Below are positions 18,213 to 27,264 of a stretch of DNA of 64,000 bases, in pieces. Position 1 is the first letter of the stretch. Every line of letters begins with the position of its first letter. A program made the position numbers and the translations under genes. This stretch comes from Caldifarciminota bacterium UBA6260 (GTDB lineage: Bacteria; Hydrothermota; 32-111): assembly GCA_002441125.1 (NCBI GenBank), contig DJVI01000015.1, positions 1 to 64,000 of the forward strand, in the 5' to 3' direction. The notes beneath the pieces were generated by a model, which had not been told where the DNA came from, did no database searches, and saw only the letters and a program-made list of their open reading frames with translations.

Positions 18213-19046
18213 ATTAAAGAGATAAGTGATATTTCACTTGAAATGTATTTAAAGGAGATAAAGAAGTATCCTTTACTTTCTGAGGGTGAAGAGAAAGATC
18301 TTGCAAAAAGGATAAGAGATGGCGATAAAAAAGCATTGGAAAAATTGATACTTGGTAATTTAAGGTTTGTTGTTAACATAGCAAAGGAGTATCAGGGAAA
18401 AGGATTATCACTTGCTGAATTAATTAATGAAGGAAATTACGGTTTGATAAAAGCAGCGAGTAAATTTGATGAAACAAAAAATGTTAAATTCATTTCCTAC
18501 GCTGTTTGGTGGATTAGACAATCTATTATGAAAGCTATACTTGAAAATAACAGTAATATCAGGATACCACTTTCACAGATAACAAAGATTAACGCAGTAA
18601 ACAAAGCTCAACAGGAAATACTTGACAATGAGAATAGAGTTCCAACATTCAAGGAGGTAGCTGATAAAATAGGTATGACAGAAAATGAGGTAAAAAATAT
18701 TTTGAGTTTGAATAAAGTAGAATTATCACTTTCCGATCCTATTGGAGATGATGATAACCTTTACCTTGGAGATACAATAGTAGAAGAGAAAGATCTTTCC
18801 CCTGAGGAAACACTACTTAGAAAAAGATACAAAGAGACTTTACAAAGCCAACTTGAAAAACTTTCAGAAAGGGAATCATATGTTTTAAAAAAATATTTTG
18901 GTCTTGAAGATTATAGGCCACATACACTTGAAGAGATTGGAAAAGAGTTGAACATTTCAAGAGAAAGAGTTAGACAAATAAAGGATAGAGCAGTAAATAA
19001 ACTTAAAGAGATGTCTAAAAATGTACTGGAGCCATACGATGGATAG
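18213..19046 (+). CDS. rpoD: RNA polymerase sigma-70 factor (ATT start)
   Basis: A sigma-70 factor of 277 residues with regions 1.2 to 4 and no region 1.1. Region 2 has RFVVNIAKEYQGKGLSLAELINEG and FISYAVWWIRQSIMKAI. Region 4 has the helix-turn-helix ISRERVRQIKDRAVNKLKE. It resembles the short primary or RpoS-like sigmas of FCB bacteria, but primary versus alternative cannot be settled here. I start at ATT 18213, preceded by AAGGAAGG at 5-base spacing. This completes the conserved region 1.2 beginning (SLEMYLKEIKKYPLLSEGEE). The ATG at 18243 lies inside that motif and has no ribosome site. The 3' end overlaps the next gene. Confidence 0.9.
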   Translation: MKEISDISLEMYLKEIKKYPLLSEGEEKDLAKRIRDGDKKALEKLILGNLRFVVNIAKEYQGKGLSLAELINEGNYGLIKAASKFDETKNVKFISYAVWWIRQSIMKAILENNSNIRIPLSQITKINAVNKAQQEILDNENRVPTFKEVADKIGMTENEVKNILSLNKVELSLSDPIGDDDNLYLGDTIVEEKDLSPEETLLRKRYKETLQSQLEKLSERESYVLKKYFGLEDYRPHTLEEIGKELNISRERVRQIKDRAVNKLKEMSKNVLEPYDG

Positions 19047-19926
19047 ATTTTTTAAAAAAAGGAAGTTAAATATTTCTATTGTTCCAAACGATTCTTCAGA
19101 CACGAAAGGTTTTAAAATCTTTTTCATAATTTTACCTGTATTTATTATTTTGACAATTTCTTTGGTCATCTTTTTAACAACTTCAACAATTCAAAATTTA
19201 AAAAATATAAACAAGTACTCATCCGTTAAGAAGACGAAAGAAGAGATAAGAATATTATCAAAAAAGGATCAGGAGATTAAAAAGAGTATTGTTCAGGTTG
19301 AAAAAGGTATAACAGATTTAAAAAAAGAGATAAAAGAGTTAACACCTCTTTTTGACTTCTTCTCAGGCCATATGGGAAGTGAAAAGGAAAATTTTGAAAT
19401 CCCATCAGATGTTGATACTTTACTTTTTATAACAAAATATCTGAGAAATTTATCCGATTCAATGATATCTTTTTTAAAAACAAACAACACAAATGAAAAA
19501 ACACCATCACTCGTTCCGATAAATGGATGGATATTAAGGAAATATGGGAAGGTAAAAGATCCCTTCACTGAAACTGAAAAATTTTCAAACGGCATACTTT
19601 TCATAGCAGAACTTAACAGTGATGTATTCTCTACAATTTCTGGAAGGGTAATTTTTGCTGGAATCAAAAATGACAAAAACGGAAATGTTGTAACTATCGA
19701 TAATGGACTCTTTACAATAGAGTATTCACATCTTTCTACAGTTTCTGTAAAAAATGGAGACTTTGTTAAAAAAGGACAAAAAATAGGAACTGCAGGTAAA
19801 AGTGGTAGGACATTATCATCATCAGTTTTCTATAAAATCATAAGGGGAAATGAAACTGTTGATCCAGAACTCTCATTTTTGATACCAACATTTTTCCTTT
19901 ACGACACTCTCAATACGAACTTATAA
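19039..19926 (+). CDS. LytM-like (M23) envelope protein, probably non-catalytic
   Basis: A 295-residue protein: a cytoplasmic N-terminus, one membrane helix (about residues 32-54), a coiled coil (about 65-105) and a C-terminal LytM/M23 beta fold (GNVVTIDNGLFTIEYSHLSTVSVKNGDFVKKGQKIGTAG). Active M23 peptidases coordinate zinc with HxxxD and HxH. Here the first motif region reads FSNGILFIAE, and the usual HLH position reads SVFYKI, so the ligands are gone. Such degenerate LytM proteins, with EnvC and NlpD as models, activate amidases. That role is an inference. I start at ATG 19039, with GGAG 7 bases upstream; it overlaps the sigma gene's end. The 3' end overlaps the convergent transglycosylase by 28 bases. 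Confidence 0.8.
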   Translation: MDRFFKKRKLNISIVPNDSSDTKGFKIFFIILPVFIILTISLVIFLTTSTIQNLKNINKYSSVKKTKEEIRILSKKDQEIKKSIVQVEKGITDLKKEIKELTPLFDFFSGHMGSEKENFEIPSDVDTLLFITKYLRNLSDSMISFLKTNNTNEKTPSLVPINGWILRKYGKVKDPFTETEKFSNGILFIAELNSDVFSTISGRVIFAGIKNDKNGNVVTIDNGLFTIEYSHLSTVSVKNGDFVKKGQKIGTAGKSGRTLSSSVFYKIIRGNETVDPELSFLIPTFFLYDTLNTNL

Positions 19927-21575
19927 AAATAATATGTTCTTAGAACTTTTTTTACATAATTTTTTGTTTCAACAAAAGGAATACCATCAATGTAAAGTTC
20001 CCAATCAGAATATTTTCTTTTCCATTTTTTTACATTTCCTATTCCTGCATTATAAGCCATTATACCTTCAACCGGTGAGTTTGGGAATTTTTCTAAATAT
20101 TCTTTTAAATGTTTCGCTCCAGCCCTTATATTTTTTTCTAAATCAAAATAATCTTTATCTTTATAGTAAGAATCGTAAACAAAATCCATAAGTTGCATTA
20201 TTCCTTTTGCGTTTGAATTAGAAATCACATTTATGTTAAAATTCGACTCCTCTCTTGCTATTGAAATTAAAAGTGAAAGGTCAACATTCTCCTCTTTGGA
20301 AATCTTTTTGAAAATATCGAAATAAGGTGTTGGGAATAAATATCTGATATATTTTCTATAATCTTCCCCTTCTTTTATCCTTATTTCAGAATAATATGTT
20401 GAATAATTACAAAAACCGAATCTATCCAAAAGATATATAATATAATCTTTTTGGGAAGTTTCATCTTTATATTTTGAAATAAGAAAATCTTTAAAGTAAT
20501 CTTTAGATCCATTAGAATCAAATATCTTATACAATTTTTCAATAGTGCTATCATCGTCGAATTTTTCCTCATTAATTTCAAGTTTTTTGTTCAACTGTAT
20601 AAAAGCTCTAACTGAATAAAGAGTTAAAGGGAAATCTTTCAAAACGATATCCAATATAGAATCTACCTTTTCTTTCTCACCTTTTACATAATAGTATTTA
20701 GCTTTATGGTATAAGAAATTTTTATCATCACCATTGTAATTTTCCATAATTGAATCATATACTTTTAAATTTTTTTCATTTCTCAAAATCGAAACTATCC
20801 TTAATAAAGCTTCATCATCGTTAATTTCCGAATAAAGTTTTGCTGCATTTATATAATCTTCATTATCCTCATAAAATCTTCCGAGAAAATATAAAAGGTT
20901 ACCTTTTATATTTTTTACATCAATAAATCTTACATATCTGATTTTTGTTTTTTTATCTTCAATCTTAGAAAAAATATCTAAAAAATCGTTTATAGTACCT
21001 TTTATTTTTAATGTATCATCCATTTTTAAACTAATAAGGAAATCTACCCAACCTGATAAATTTTTTTTCTCTACAAGTTTATCAAAATTTTTATTCCCAA
21101 AATTTTTTGTAAATATCAAAATGGAATCTTCTCGGTTGAATATTTTTGGATATCTCTTAAAAAAATTTATCGAATTCGTATCTTTGGGAAATTTTCTTAC
21201 AAAATTAAGTCTAAAATCATTTCCAAAATCACATTTTGAAAGCATCGTTGTATAGTTTTCTATTTTTAAACCGTTTTTCAAAAAATAGTTCAATCTTATC
21301 GTATCCTTCTCATCCTTTAAAATCTGATTCAAGAATTTTTCTTTTTTATCATAATTTATTTTAACTATCTTTTCTAATTCGTTATTTTTAAGATAATCTG
21401 CTATTTGCATTCTAAAGAATATACCTTTAAGATTATCATCTTTTAAAGAATCGATGATATCAATTTTTTTCTCTGAAAAAAATTTTTCTGTCAGGGTAAG
21501 ATCGTGTTCTTCTATAAGATTTTTTGGGGAAATTAAAATGGGGAAAAGAAAAAAAAGCAAAAAGATTTTTCTCAT
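19899..21575 (-). CDS. Soluble lytic murein transglycosylase-like protein
   Basis: A 558-residue exported protein: signal peptide (about residues 1-17), a long helical region of TPR-like repeats (superhelical U/L-type domain), and a C-terminal SLT goose-lysozyme-like domain at about residues 415-550. The catalytic Glu is in ISIAREESNFN. The GIMQLM and MAYNAGIGNVKKW motifs are present. It cleaves peptidoglycan between MurNAc and GlcNAc, forming 1,6-anhydro ends. It is the last gene of the long minus-strand cluster; its ATG overlaps the dapF stop (ATGA), linking wall turnover with DAP supply. Confidence 0.92.
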   Translation of the reverse strand: MRKIFLLFFLFPILISPKNLIEEHDLTLTEKFFSEKKIDIIDSLKDDNLKGIFFRMQIADYLKNNELEKIVKINYDKKEKFLNQILKDEKDTIRLNYFLKNGLKIENYTTMLSKCDFGNDFRLNFVRKFPKDTNSINFFKRYPKIFNREDSILIFTKNFGNKNFDKLVEKKNLSGWVDFLISLKMDDTLKIKGTINDFLDIFSKIEDKKTKIRYVRFIDVKNIKGNLLYFLGRFYEDNEDYINAAKLYSEINDDEALLRIVSILRNEKNLKVYDSIMENYNGDDKNFLYHKAKYYYVKGEKEKVDSILDIVLKDFPLTLYSVRAFIQLNKKLEINEEKFDDDSTIEKLYKIFDSNGSKDYFKDFLISKYKDETSQKDYIIYLLDRFGFCNYSTYYSEIRIKEGEDYRKYIRYLFPTPYFDIFKKISKEENVDLSLLISIAREESNFNINVISNSNAKGIMQLMDFVYDSYYKDKDYFDLEKNIRAGAKHLKEYLEKFPNSPVEGIMAYNAGIGNVKKWKRKYSDWELYIDGIPFVETKNYVKKVLRTYYFYKFVLRVS

Positions 21576-22378
21576 AAAAGGTTATAGCCAAAATAAACTG
21601 GGGTAACTTTTCCCTCAAGAAAAACTTCAGAATAATTCTCATCGAAGTAAACTTTCAAAATTTCACCTGATCTTGCAATAACCTTTAAAGGGGAAGGTAT
21701 ACTATATTTTTTTGAAATTATAACCGCACTCGCAACGGAACCTGTTCCGCACGACAATGTTTCATCCTCAACACCTCTTTCATAGGTTCTTATTTTGATA
21801 ATTCCATTTTTTACATTTTTAACAAAATTTACATTGGTTCCATCCTTTCCAAAAACCTTTGAAAATCTTATATTTCTCCCAACATTTTTAACATCAACAC
21901 TTTCTAAATCATCCACCTCAATCACAAAATGTGGAACACCAGTATTTATAAATGAACCTGTAAAAGTTCCATATTCAGTTTTAACTTTTAAATTCTCCCT
22001 CAGAGAATGTGGAGGAGACAACTGTAATTTAACAACATTACCTTGCTTTATCTGGGCTGTATGTTTCCCTTTCTTGGAGCAGAAAATGACATGCTTTTTT
22101 TTTACTATCTTCATAAGGTATGCGAAAAGGACTATAGATCTTCCCCCATTACCACACATCTCTGCTTCTTTACCATCATTATTGAAATAGACCATTCTGA
22201 AATCGTAACCCTTTTCACATTTTTCAAGAAGTATCAAGCCATCAGCTCCAACACCAGTTTTCTCTTTACATATTTTTTTTATGTATGAAGGGGATGGCCT
22301 TTTAAGACCATCCCTGTTATCAACTATAATGAAATCGTTTCCACTTCCGGAAACTTTCATAAAAAAATTAATTTTCAT
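21572..22378 (-). CDS. dapF: Diaminopimelate epimerase
   Basis: A 268-residue epimerase. Both catalytic cysteines are visible: EMCGNGGRS (about residue 75) and TLSCGTGSVAS (about 209). The N-terminal GSGNDFIIVDNR motif is also intact. It converts LL- to meso-diaminopimelate for lysine and peptidoglycan synthesis. The start overlaps the end of ridA by 11 bases. A second in-frame ATG seven codons... at 22360 is possible, since neither has a clear ribosome site. The family usually begins close to the GSGNDF motif, which fits both. Confidence 0.96.
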   Translation of the reverse strand: MKINFFMKVSGSGNDFIIVDNRDGLKRPSPSYIKKICKEKTGVGADGLILLEKCEKGYDFRMVYFNNDGKEAEMCGNGGRSIVLFAYLMKIVKKKHVIFCSKKGKHTAQIKQGNVVKLQLSPPHSLRENLKVKTEYGTFTGSFINTGVPHFVIEVDDLESVDVKNVGRNIRFSKVFGKDGTNVNFVKNVKNGIIKIRTYERGVEDETLSCGTGSVASAVIISKKYSIPSPLKVIARSGEILKVYFDENYSEVFLEGKVTPVYFGYNLL

Positions 22379-22748
22379 AAGATGCTATCGCCTCTATCTC
22401 TATTGGACTATTTTTGGGAAGGTTTGATACTTCAACTACAGCTCTTGCTGGAAGATGATCTTTAAAATATCTCTCATATACACCATTTATTTTTGAAAAA
22501 TTAGACATATCCTTTATGAATATGTTTACTTTGACAAGGTTGTTAAAAGAAAGTCTTTCACCTTCAAGTATTATTTTTATATTTTCAAGAGTTCTCTTTG
22601 TTAAAGTTTCAATATCACCATCAATTATATTCCCTGTAGTAGGATCTATAGGTAGAGTCCCAGATATGAAAAGAAGATTCCCAGCCTTTACTGCCTGACT
22701 GTATGGTCCAACAGGTTTTGGAGCTTTTTCGTTATATACCTTTTTCAT
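22368..22748 (-). CDS. ridA: RidA family reactive intermediate deaminase
   Basis: A 126-residue protein that matches RidA/YjgF/UK114 over its full length: the KAPKPVGPYSQAVKAGNLLFISG opening and the C-terminal ARAVVEVSNLPKNSPIEIEAIA, whose Arg binds the substrate carboxylate. RidA hydrolyses reactive enamine and imine intermediates released by PLP enzymes such as threonine dehydratase. Its ATG overlaps the argF stop (ATGA). Confidence 0.95.
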   Translation of the reverse strand: MKKVYNEKAPKPVGPYSQAVKAGNLLFISGTLPIDPTTGNIIDGDIETLTKRTLENIKIILEGERLSFNNLVKVNIFIKDMSNFSKINGVYERYFKDHLPARAVVEVSNLPKNSPIEIEAIASYEN

Positions 22749-23674
22749 TTATTGACTCCCAGAAGTTTCAACATAACTGCTTTCTGTGCATGTAATCTGT
22801 TTTCAGCTTCATCGAAAACAACAGAGTTTGGAGAATCTATTACATCATCTGTAACCTCTTCTCCTCTATGTGCTGGTAGGCAGTGCATAAATATTGCATC
22901 ACTTTTAGCATTCTTGAAAAGTTTCATATTTACCTGATAATCCTTGAAAGCTTTTGCCCTTTCCTCTTTTTCGGCTTCTTCTCCCATGGATGCCCAAACA
23001 TCTGTGTAAACAACATCAGCATCTTTTACTGCTTCTATAGGATCATAAGTGATAACAACTTTTGAATTGTTTTTCTTTGCCATCTCTTTTGATTTTTCTA
23101 CATATTCTCCATCAGGTTCATAACCTTTAGCACATGCCATATAAAAATCCGCTCCAAGCATTGTTGAAATTAGCATCAAAGAATGGCTCATATTGTTACC
23201 AGCTCCCACAAAGGTAAACTTTATACCAGAGGTTTTACCTTTATGTTCTTCTATTGTAAGGTAATCAGCAAGAACTTGACATGGATGCTCTTTATCTGAA
23301 AGGCCATTTATCACTGGGATCTTTGAATATTTTGCAAGGTCCTCAACAGATTTATGGGAAAAAACCCTTGCCATTATTATATCTACCATTCTGTCAAGGT
23401 TTCTTGCTATATCTGGAACACTCTCTCTTGAACCAAGTGATATATCCTTTGGACCAAGGTAAATAGCATGCCCACCGAGTTGTGTAAAACCTGCCTCAAA
23501 ACTAACCCTTGTTCTCAAAGATGGCTTTTCAAAAATCATAGCGAGTGTCTTTTGGTTAAAGCAATCACGATACTTCCCAGCTTTAATTTCTTTTTTTACT
23601 TTTCTTGCCAATTTGAAAATCTCCAATATCTCATCTTTTGTTAAATCAAGAATTGAAATAAGATCTTTTTTCAT
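22745..23674 (-). CDS. argF: Ornithine carbamoyltransferase
   Basis: A 309-residue transcarbamylase. The carbamoyl phosphate loop is SLRTRVSFEAG (about residues 53-63), followed by the HPCQVLADYLTI motif. The ornithine-binding and catalytic cysteine segment is FMHCLPAHRGEEV (about 262). Together these mark ornithine rather than aspartate specificity. It makes citrulline from ornithine and carbamoyl phosphate, serving arginine synthesis or, in reverse, arginine breakdown. No other arginine gene is nearby. GGAGGT lies just before the ATG, and a 14-base gap separates it from the upstream gene. Confidence 0.95.
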   Translation of the reverse strand: MKKDLISILDLTKDEILEIFKLARKVKKEIKAGKYRDCFNQKTLAMIFEKPSLRTRVSFEAGFTQLGGHAIYLGPKDISLGSRESVPDIARNLDRMVDIIMARVFSHKSVEDLAKYSKIPVINGLSDKEHPCQVLADYLTIEEHKGKTSGIKFTFVGAGNNMSHSLMLISTMLGADFYMACAKGYEPDGEYVEKSKEMAKKNNSKVVITYDPIEAVKDADVVYTDVWASMGEEAEKEERAKAFKDYQVNMKLFKNAKSDAIFMHCLPAHRGEEVTDDVIDSPNSVVFDEAENRLHAQKAVMLKLLGVNK

Positions 23675-23688
23675 TATACCTCCATTTT

Positions 23689-24165
23689 TTATTCAAATAT
23701 TTTTGCTTGAAATTCTTCAACCAATTTAGAAGTCAACTCAGTATGTTTTTTAGAAAAAGTCTCTATGAGTTTTTTCAATCTCTCAAAATCTATATCATCT
23801 ATAGATTTAATTGAAAAGAGTAAAGAAAAATTTTTATCAACTCCTATAGAAAGATCAACAAGAGTTAAATTCTCTTCAAGTAGCTTTCTGTAATAAGGAA
23901 GGATATTGTTTTTGGGAAGAAATGTCAAGGGAGAAATTATCTTAATAAAAAATTTCCCATCCTCTTTTAAAAGATAAAGATAGATGGGTGTTATACCTAT
24001 TTTAAAAAACCATCCCAACATGTTTTTATCAGATGTTTCGATTTTAGCTTCATCATGACTTGTTCCAACTGTTGAAAGTATCTCCTCAATAATTTTCAAA
24101 ATATCCTCAATCTGGTCATTCTTCTCATTTCCAAACATCTTTTTGACTATATGCAAAATATCCAT
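23689..24165 (-). CDS. YbjN/CesT-fold-like protein, function unknown
   Basis: A 158-residue soluble protein without signal peptide. From about residue 50 the strand-helix order (LGWFFKIG..IYLYLLKEDGKFFIKIISPL..LPYYRKLLEEN..SLLFSIKSIDDIDFERLKKLIETFSKKHTEL) resembles the YbjN / type III chaperone (CesT-like) fold, known from small chaperones and response modulators. I base this on pattern only. I start at ATG 24165, because GGAG sits 5 bases upstream; an in-frame GTG at 24171 lies within the previous gene's stop region. It follows the zinc-ribbon protease so closely that joint function is plausible. Confidence 0.6.
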   Translation of the reverse strand: MDILHIVKKMFGNEKNDQIEDILKIIEEILSTVGTSHDEAKIETSDKNMLGWFFKIGITPIYLYLLKEDGKFFIKIISPLTFLPKNNILPYYRKLLEENLTLVDLSIGVDKNFSLLFSIKSIDDIDFERLKKLIETFSKKHTELTSKLVEEFQAKIFE

Positions 24166-24167
24166 AA

Positions 24168-24941
24168 TCACTCCAAATCAAGGTTATGTCCACATCTCTT
24201 GCACCACTTTGCATCTTGAGGATTCTTCTCTCCACATTCTGGACATTTTTTATTTTTATTCTTTACCTTTTCAACATTTTCAACTAACTTTGCTCCACAC
24301 TTTTCACACCACGAAGAGTTAGAAATATTTCTGTGACCACAAACATTACAGTAAACACTATCCGGAGTAAGTTTGTATTTTTTAATTGTTAAATTTATCA
24401 AAGGAACAATATTGATTATAGGTATCGCGAATCCTATTCCGGAAGCATCTGCTATTTTCAATGTATTTATTCCAATAATTCTTCCTTTTTTATCTATCAA
24501 AGGCCCTCCTGAATTACCGGGATTTATTGGAACATCCGTTTGTATATATTTTATACCCCCGATTTCTCTATCCAACGCTGATATTATTCCTTTTGTAACA
24601 GTATTCTCAAAACCTAAAGGGTTCCCATAAGCTATTACCTCATCCCCAACATTGTAATCTTTTCTTTTTAAAACATTCGCTTTTTTAAAAACTCTTTTTG
24701 AAATTATCTTTATGAAAGCTATATCCATATCAAAATTTGATTCTATAACTTTTGCATGGTAAGATGTTTTATCAGACATCTGTATTTCACAGTCGGTACT
24801 ATCCTCAACAACATGAGCATTCGTTATGACAATCCCTGTTGTATCAGCAATAAAACCTGTTCCTATATTTTTATCAGTTTTCACAACAACTATGCTTTCT
24901 TTTATCTTTTCAATTATGTTGGATATAGAAGAACTTTTCAT
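24168..24941 (-). CDS. Trypsin-like protease with two C-terminal zinc ribbons
   Basis: A 257-residue HtrA-type serine protease domain with intact triad His43 (TNAHVV), Asp73 (FDMDIAF) and Ser144 (NPGNSGGPL). Two short zinc ribbons follow in place of a PDZ domain: CNVCGHRNISNSSWCEKCG (about residues 199-217) and CPECGEKNPQDAKWCKRCG (about 233-251). There is no signal peptide, so it should be cytoplasmic, unlike the periplasmic HtrA encoded at 16734. The ribbons may bind protein or nucleic acid partners. The ATG overlaps the stop of the solute-binding protein gene (ATGA), and the YbjN-like gene follows directly. Confidence 0.9.
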   Translation of the reverse strand: MKSSSISNIIEKIKESIVVVKTDKNIGTGFIADTTGIVITNAHVVEDSTDCEIQMSDKTSYHAKVIESNFDMDIAFIKIISKRVFKKANVLKRKDYNVGDEVIAYGNPLGFENTVTKGIISALDREIGGIKYIQTDVPINPGNSGGPLIDKKGRIIGINTLKIADASGIGFAIPIINIVPLINLTIKKYKLTPDSVYCNVCGHRNISNSSWCEKCGAKLVENVEKVKNKNKKCPECGEKNPQDAKWCKRCGHNLDLE

Positions 24942-26194
24942 CTTTCTTTTATTTCTTTTAAAATCTCTTTAGCGGCATCATCGAGAGATTTTTTACTATC
25001 CTCATTACCCTTAATAGCATATTCCAAAGCGTTTCCCAAATATTTTCTTCCAAGGTACCACAATCTATCCTGAGGCTCCATATAGGAATTGTTCAGTTGT
25101 AAATATACTTCTTTTAATCCTTCATATTCCTCAAACCTTTTTTTCAAAAGTCCTGAATCAAAAGAACTTTTTCTAACAGGAAGATAACCTGTTTTATATG
25201 ACCAGAGAGATTGCACTTCTGGTGAAGTAAAATATTTTATGAACTTTATTGCTCCTTCCTTCTGTTTTGGAGTTGCTTTTTTGAAAATAGCTATATTTGT
25301 ACCAGAAATTATAACAGCTTTTCCATCTCCCTGTGGAACAGGTGCTATACCTAATTCAAACTCTGGTTTAGCCTCTTTAATAAAAGATAATGATACTGTT
25401 GATCCATATATAACTGCAACTTTTTTCGACAAAAAATCATCCTGATGTTGATAACCTGTTGTGATATAACCACTCTTATCAACATTAACTATTCTTTTAT
25501 CTATATCTATAGCTTTAACTCCTGCAGGAGAATTGAATAAAGGGTTCATGTTTGAATCAACGAGTTCACCATTATATTGTAATAATCTACATTCAAACAT
25601 CCAAACATTTATATTGAACGCTGTACCATGTAAATCTAATTTTCCATCTTTGTCTATATCAACAGTTAATTTTTTCATAACAGAGATGAATTCATCCCAA
25701 TTTTCAGGAAATTTTTCTATTGAGAATTTTTTGAAAATATCTTTGTTGTAAAAATATGCAGGTACAGATTTGTTGAATGGTAAGGATAGAATTTTACCAT
25801 CGAAAGTATTATCTTTTACAAAAATTTCAAAAAAATCGTTATTTATCTGGTTTCTAAAATCCTCATCTATCAGATTTTCGATAGGTTCAAGAACTCCGTT
25901 ACTATAAAACTCATTCGTCCATGATTCGTATACCTGTGAGATTACAGGAGGGTTAGACATCGATGCCATAAGTTTTGTAGATAAAGCTTCATAGGTTCCG
26001 ACAGATATGGGAACGATTTTGTATTCAGGATTTTTAAAGTTAAAAGAATCAACTATTTCCCTTAATGCATCACCTGCAGGCCCACCCATAACATGCCAGA
26101 AAGTTATTTCTGTTACACCTTTATTTTGAACATCACAGGACAAAATTAAAATTACTGTAAAAAAACAAATTAAAAGAAGTTTAAAATACTTCAT
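24938..26194 (-). CDS. Extracellular solute-binding lipoprotein (sugar type, family 1)
   Basis: A 418-residue periplasmic binding protein: lipobox LSC at about residues 18-20, then the family 1 opening ITFWHVMGGPAGDALREIVDSFN and the later PVPQGDGKAVIISGTNIAIFKKATPKQKEGAIKFIKYF, typical of carbohydrate-binding ABC components such as UgpB and MalE. No permease or ATPase gene is adjacent, so its transporter must lie elsewhere or it is an orphan sensor. The residues GTNIAIF and the C-terminal hinge are normal. A GGAG site precedes the ATG. Confidence 0.92.
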   Translation of the reverse strand: MKYFKLLLICFFTVILILSCDVQNKGVTEITFWHVMGGPAGDALREIVDSFNFKNPEYKIVPISVGTYEALSTKLMASMSNPPVISQVYESWTNEFYSNGVLEPIENLIDEDFRNQINNDFFEIFVKDNTFDGKILSLPFNKSVPAYFYNKDIFKKFSIEKFPENWDEFISVMKKLTVDIDKDGKLDLHGTAFNINVWMFECRLLQYNGELVDSNMNPLFNSPAGVKAIDIDKRIVNVDKSGYITTGYQHQDDFLSKKVAVIYGSTVSLSFIKEAKPEFELGIAPVPQGDGKAVIISGTNIAIFKKATPKQKEGAIKFIKYFTSPEVQSLWSYKTGYLPVRKSSFDSGLLKKRFEEYEGLKEVYLQLNNSYMEPQDRLWYLGRKYLGNALEYAIKGNEDSKKSLDDAAKEILKEIKER

Positions 26195-26202
26195 AATATC
26201 TC

Positions 26203-27264
26203 CTATTCATCCAAAGGTTTTAAGACATACCCAAACTCAGTTTTCATATAAAAGAATCTTTCAACAATTTTTTCATCAGCCCATTTTATTTCAACAAGTT
26301 CTTTCAAATTTTCGGGGTACCTTTTATACTGCAAGAAGAAAACTGTTAAAATGTTATCGATATTTTCCAACATATATTGGTCAGTTGCTTTGTACTTAAT
26401 AACTGGATATGAAAAAATTTTATTATAAAATCTTTTTGCAAAAAAACCACTCCCTGTCAAAAGGATAGCGAAAATTATAAGTATAAGCCAGTTCATTACA
26501 ATTTTTAAATCTAATGGAGCTTTTTCCTTAACTTCTTTTTTTTCTTCTTTGTTTTCGATCTTTTTAGTTTTTTCAATAAGATTCATCTTCAAAAGGTTGT
26601 AAACGGATTGGTAAGTTAAAAACTTCCCAAGACCACTTATCCTTATCAGATCTCCAAGAGATTTTTCAGGAGATATAAGATCGAAAACCCTTTTTTCTTC
26701 AATACCTATATTTTCAGGTATCTGAACATTATCAATTTTTTTGAAAAATATATCTGTTGAAGAAAGAATTGTCTGGATATTCGGCCATTCATCCATTCTC
26801 CTCATACCTTCCATCATCAACGCTTGTGTGTTTATACTAACCTTGACAATAGAGTTTGGATACATTATAAGATCTTCTATAAATTCGTAAGTTCCATTGT
26901 CCCATGTAAAAAGTTCATCAAAAATTTCCTGAATTTTAAAATTGATTATTTCCTTCAACTTTTCCTGATCAACATATTTTTCATCAATAAGGATCTTTTC
27001 GAGAGGGAGTTTTGTTTCCCTATGCATCTCAATGATTTTTTTAAAATCGTCAATAGAAATTTTTCCACTGTTAACAAGATACTCTTTTATAAGTTCCTGA
27101 ATACCGCCCCTTGTATAAACCGCACCATTAACATTACCTTTAATAAAACCTATTTCTATCTTGTCGTTCTTCCTGTTTAAAACTAAAACTCCAGTTTTCT
27201 CTGTTTGTGCTATAAAACCTATAATGTTTGGCAGATCATCTCTTGATCTTAATTCACCTTTCAT
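26203..27264 (-). CDS. DUF4388 domain membrane-anchored protein
   Basis: A 353-residue protein. Residues about 1-65 are a DUF4388 (PatA-like N-terminal) domain: GELRSRDDLPNIIGFIAQTEKTGVLVLNRKNDKI. A helical MshEN-like region follows (LVNSGKISIDDFKKIIEMHRE, then a second such repeat to about 125). A winged-helix-like stretch lies near 185-235, and one membrane helix at about 250-270. The last 80 residues are outside or periplasmic. DUF4388 proteins are common in regulatory systems and gliding-related complexes. The precise role is unknown. It overlaps the TPR protein gene by 4 bases. Confidence 0.78.
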   Translation of the reverse strand: MKGELRSRDDLPNIIGFIAQTEKTGVLVLNRKNDKIEIGFIKGNVNGAVYTRGGIQELIKEYLVNSGKISIDDFKKIIEMHRETKLPLEKILIDEKYVDQEKLKEIINFKIQEIFDELFTWDNGTYEFIEDLIMYPNSIVKVSINTQALMMEGMRRMDEWPNIQTILSSTDIFFKKIDNVQIPENIGIEEKRVFDLISPEKSLGDLIRISGLGKFLTYQSVYNLLKMNLIEKTKKIENKEEKKEVKEKAPLDLKIVMNWLILIIFAILLTGSGFFAKRFYNKIFSYPVIKYKATDQYMLENIDNILTVFFLQYKRYPENLKELVEIKWADEKIVERFFYMKTEFGYVLKPLDE

